5,768 nucleotides of DNA. Source: an uncultured Oscillospiraceae bacterium (lineage in GTDB: Bacteria; Bacillota; Clostridia; Oscillospirales; Acutalibacteraceae). Numbering within the stretch: position 1 is the stretch's first letter; every line of letters starts with the position of its first letter. The position numbers were made by a program, and so were the translations under genes. Location: the NCBI GenBank assembly GCA_910588415.1, contig CAJUPK010000139.1:1-5768 (forward strand), given 5' to 3'. Shown here in pieces: positions 5,000 to 5,768 of the stretch. The notes under the pieces were generated by a model that was not told the origin of the DNA, ran no database searches, and saw nothing but the letters and a program-made list of their open reading frames with translations.

Positions 5000-5768
5000 T
5001 TATTTTGTAAAATACAGCACACTGTTCAATGGCCGGGACTGGGGCCCATACAGCCACTGGCCGCCCACAAACAGGTTGGCCGACCCACCGCCGTCCAGGT
5101 TGATCGCGCTCTCGCACCCCATTGCCACCATAATATCCGACAGCTCCGGCAGACTGGTATAGGCTGTAAGGATCACCAGCCTGCCGTCATACCGCACGCC
5201 GATGCACATCCGCCGAGCGTCGCCCAGGGTATCCAGAGAGCCAAAGCCCTCGGCCGCGTAGGTGTCTGTGTTGCCATAGGACCGGCCGTTCTCCACCAGC
5301 TTGGGTCCCACGCCAATGGACAGCTGGATATCCTGGGTGCTGGCCCCCGCGTACTCCACGTCCATGCCCACAAAGGCGCCGGGAGTCAAAGACCGGGCAA
5401 AGGTGTCGTCCCAGCGGGCCGCCCGCTGCACCACCACAAAGCCCGTGCTGGGAATACTCACATCCTGGTCCTGATAGGCGGCTGTGACAAATCCCTCTTC
5501 ATCCACTACAGCGGCATATTTGGGCGCAAACCCCAGGCTGCCGCCCCAATCCTTGGTGAAAACCAGCCGGGTGCCGTCCCCGGGAACCGGGAAGCGGTTT
5601 ACGCCCACCGAGTGGGCCACCTGCTGGGAGCCGTCTGTGGCATTGACCGTCAGGCTGACATTGGTTTTAAAGTTTTCCACAGAGAACCAGCCGGAAGAGT
5701 CCATGGTAATGGCCGACTTGGCTGGAGAGAAGTCATTGTAAACCGTCACCGGCCTGCCCTGGTTGATC
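5000..5768 (-). CDS. phosphodiester glycosidase (NAGPA) family protein, C-terminal part
   Basis: The gene is cut by the window edge; the reading frame stays open to 5768 and 255 C-terminal residues are visible. The PF09992 phosphodiester glycosidase (NAGPA) family is named for the human enzyme that uncovers mannose-6-phosphate. Bacterial members are generally envelope or exported proteins, possibly acting on wall polymers or phosphodiester-linked sugars. Visible marks, numbered from the edge: VNRFPVPGDG (57-66), a TKDWG segment typical of the family (71-75), IPSTGFVVV (105-113), RRMCIGVRYDGRLVIL (185-200, where PRTAIG is usual) and the signature AINLDGGGSANLFV (221-234), closing with RPLNSVLYF. 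No start codon should be called: the in-frame GTG near 5749 is internal. The N-terminus, including any signal peptide or repeat domains, lies outside. The gene ends just before a strong terminator and is a separate transcription unit. Confidence 0.9.
   Translation of the reverse strand, partial: INQGRPVTVYNDFSPAKSAITMDSSGWFSVENFKTNVSLTVNATDGSQQVAHSVGVNRFPVPGDGTRLVFTKDWGGSLGFAPKYAAVVDEEGFVTAAYQDQDVSIPSTGFVVVQRAARWDDTFARSLTPGAFVGMDVEYAGASTQDIQLSIGVGPKLVENGRSYGNTDTYAAEGFGSLDTLGDARRMCIGVRYDGRLVILTAYTSLPELSDIMVAMGCESAINLDGGGSANLFVGGQWLYGPQSRPLNSVLYFTK

Overview
The window looks like chromosomal DNA from a GC-rich, low-motility-of-clues Gram-positive, most likely a gut-type Clostridia (Oscillospiraceae-like). 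This rests on strong Shine-Dalgarno sites, a class I dihydroorotase, a Firmicutes-style phosphodiester glycosidase and a cysteine-rich DUF3795 protein. The lineage is inference; no rRNA or other taxonomic marker is present. All six recognisable genes lie on the minus strand, so transcription runs from high to low coordinates.

Layout in the direction of transcription: (1) 5768-5000 is the C-terminal 255 codons of a phosphodiester glycosidase (NAGPA family) gene cut by the window edge. It ends at a strong intrinsic terminator (4953-4991). (2) A near-consensus sigma-A promoter (4862-4890) then starts a new unit with a leader of about 108 nt holding a perfect 10-bp hairpin. (3) A compact run of five genes follows with no visible internal terminator: a membrane-anchored YdcF/DUF218 protein (4747-3962), pyrC dihydroorotase (3927-2665), a diverged SAM methyltransferase (2675-2061), a 24-cysteine protein made of two DUF3795-like halves (2064-1387), and the ribosome-assembly GTPase era (1353-448). 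Junctions are +34 nt, an 11-nt overlap, a 4-nt ATGA overlap and +33 nt, consistent with one operon. (4) 447-1 is non-coding and packed with repeats and hairpins.

The operon mixes pyrimidine synthesis (pyrC), 30S maturation (era), a cell-envelope protein and two uncharacterised proteins. No shared pathway is evident beyond co-transcription. The usual Firmicutes neighbours of era (ybeY, dgkA, cdd upstream; recO downstream) are not in the window.

The least explained part is positions 1-447. It contains one fairly complete copy (303-442), one internally deleted copy (158-236) and the tail of a third copy (5-40) of a structured repeat. The full copy can fold into a 12-bp stem enclosing two hairpins, followed by two further hairpins. 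Differences between copies preserve pairing in two stems, which suggests selection on a folded DNA or RNA. I do not recognise it as a named RNA or element. Everything else is ordinary housekeeping or accessory gene content.
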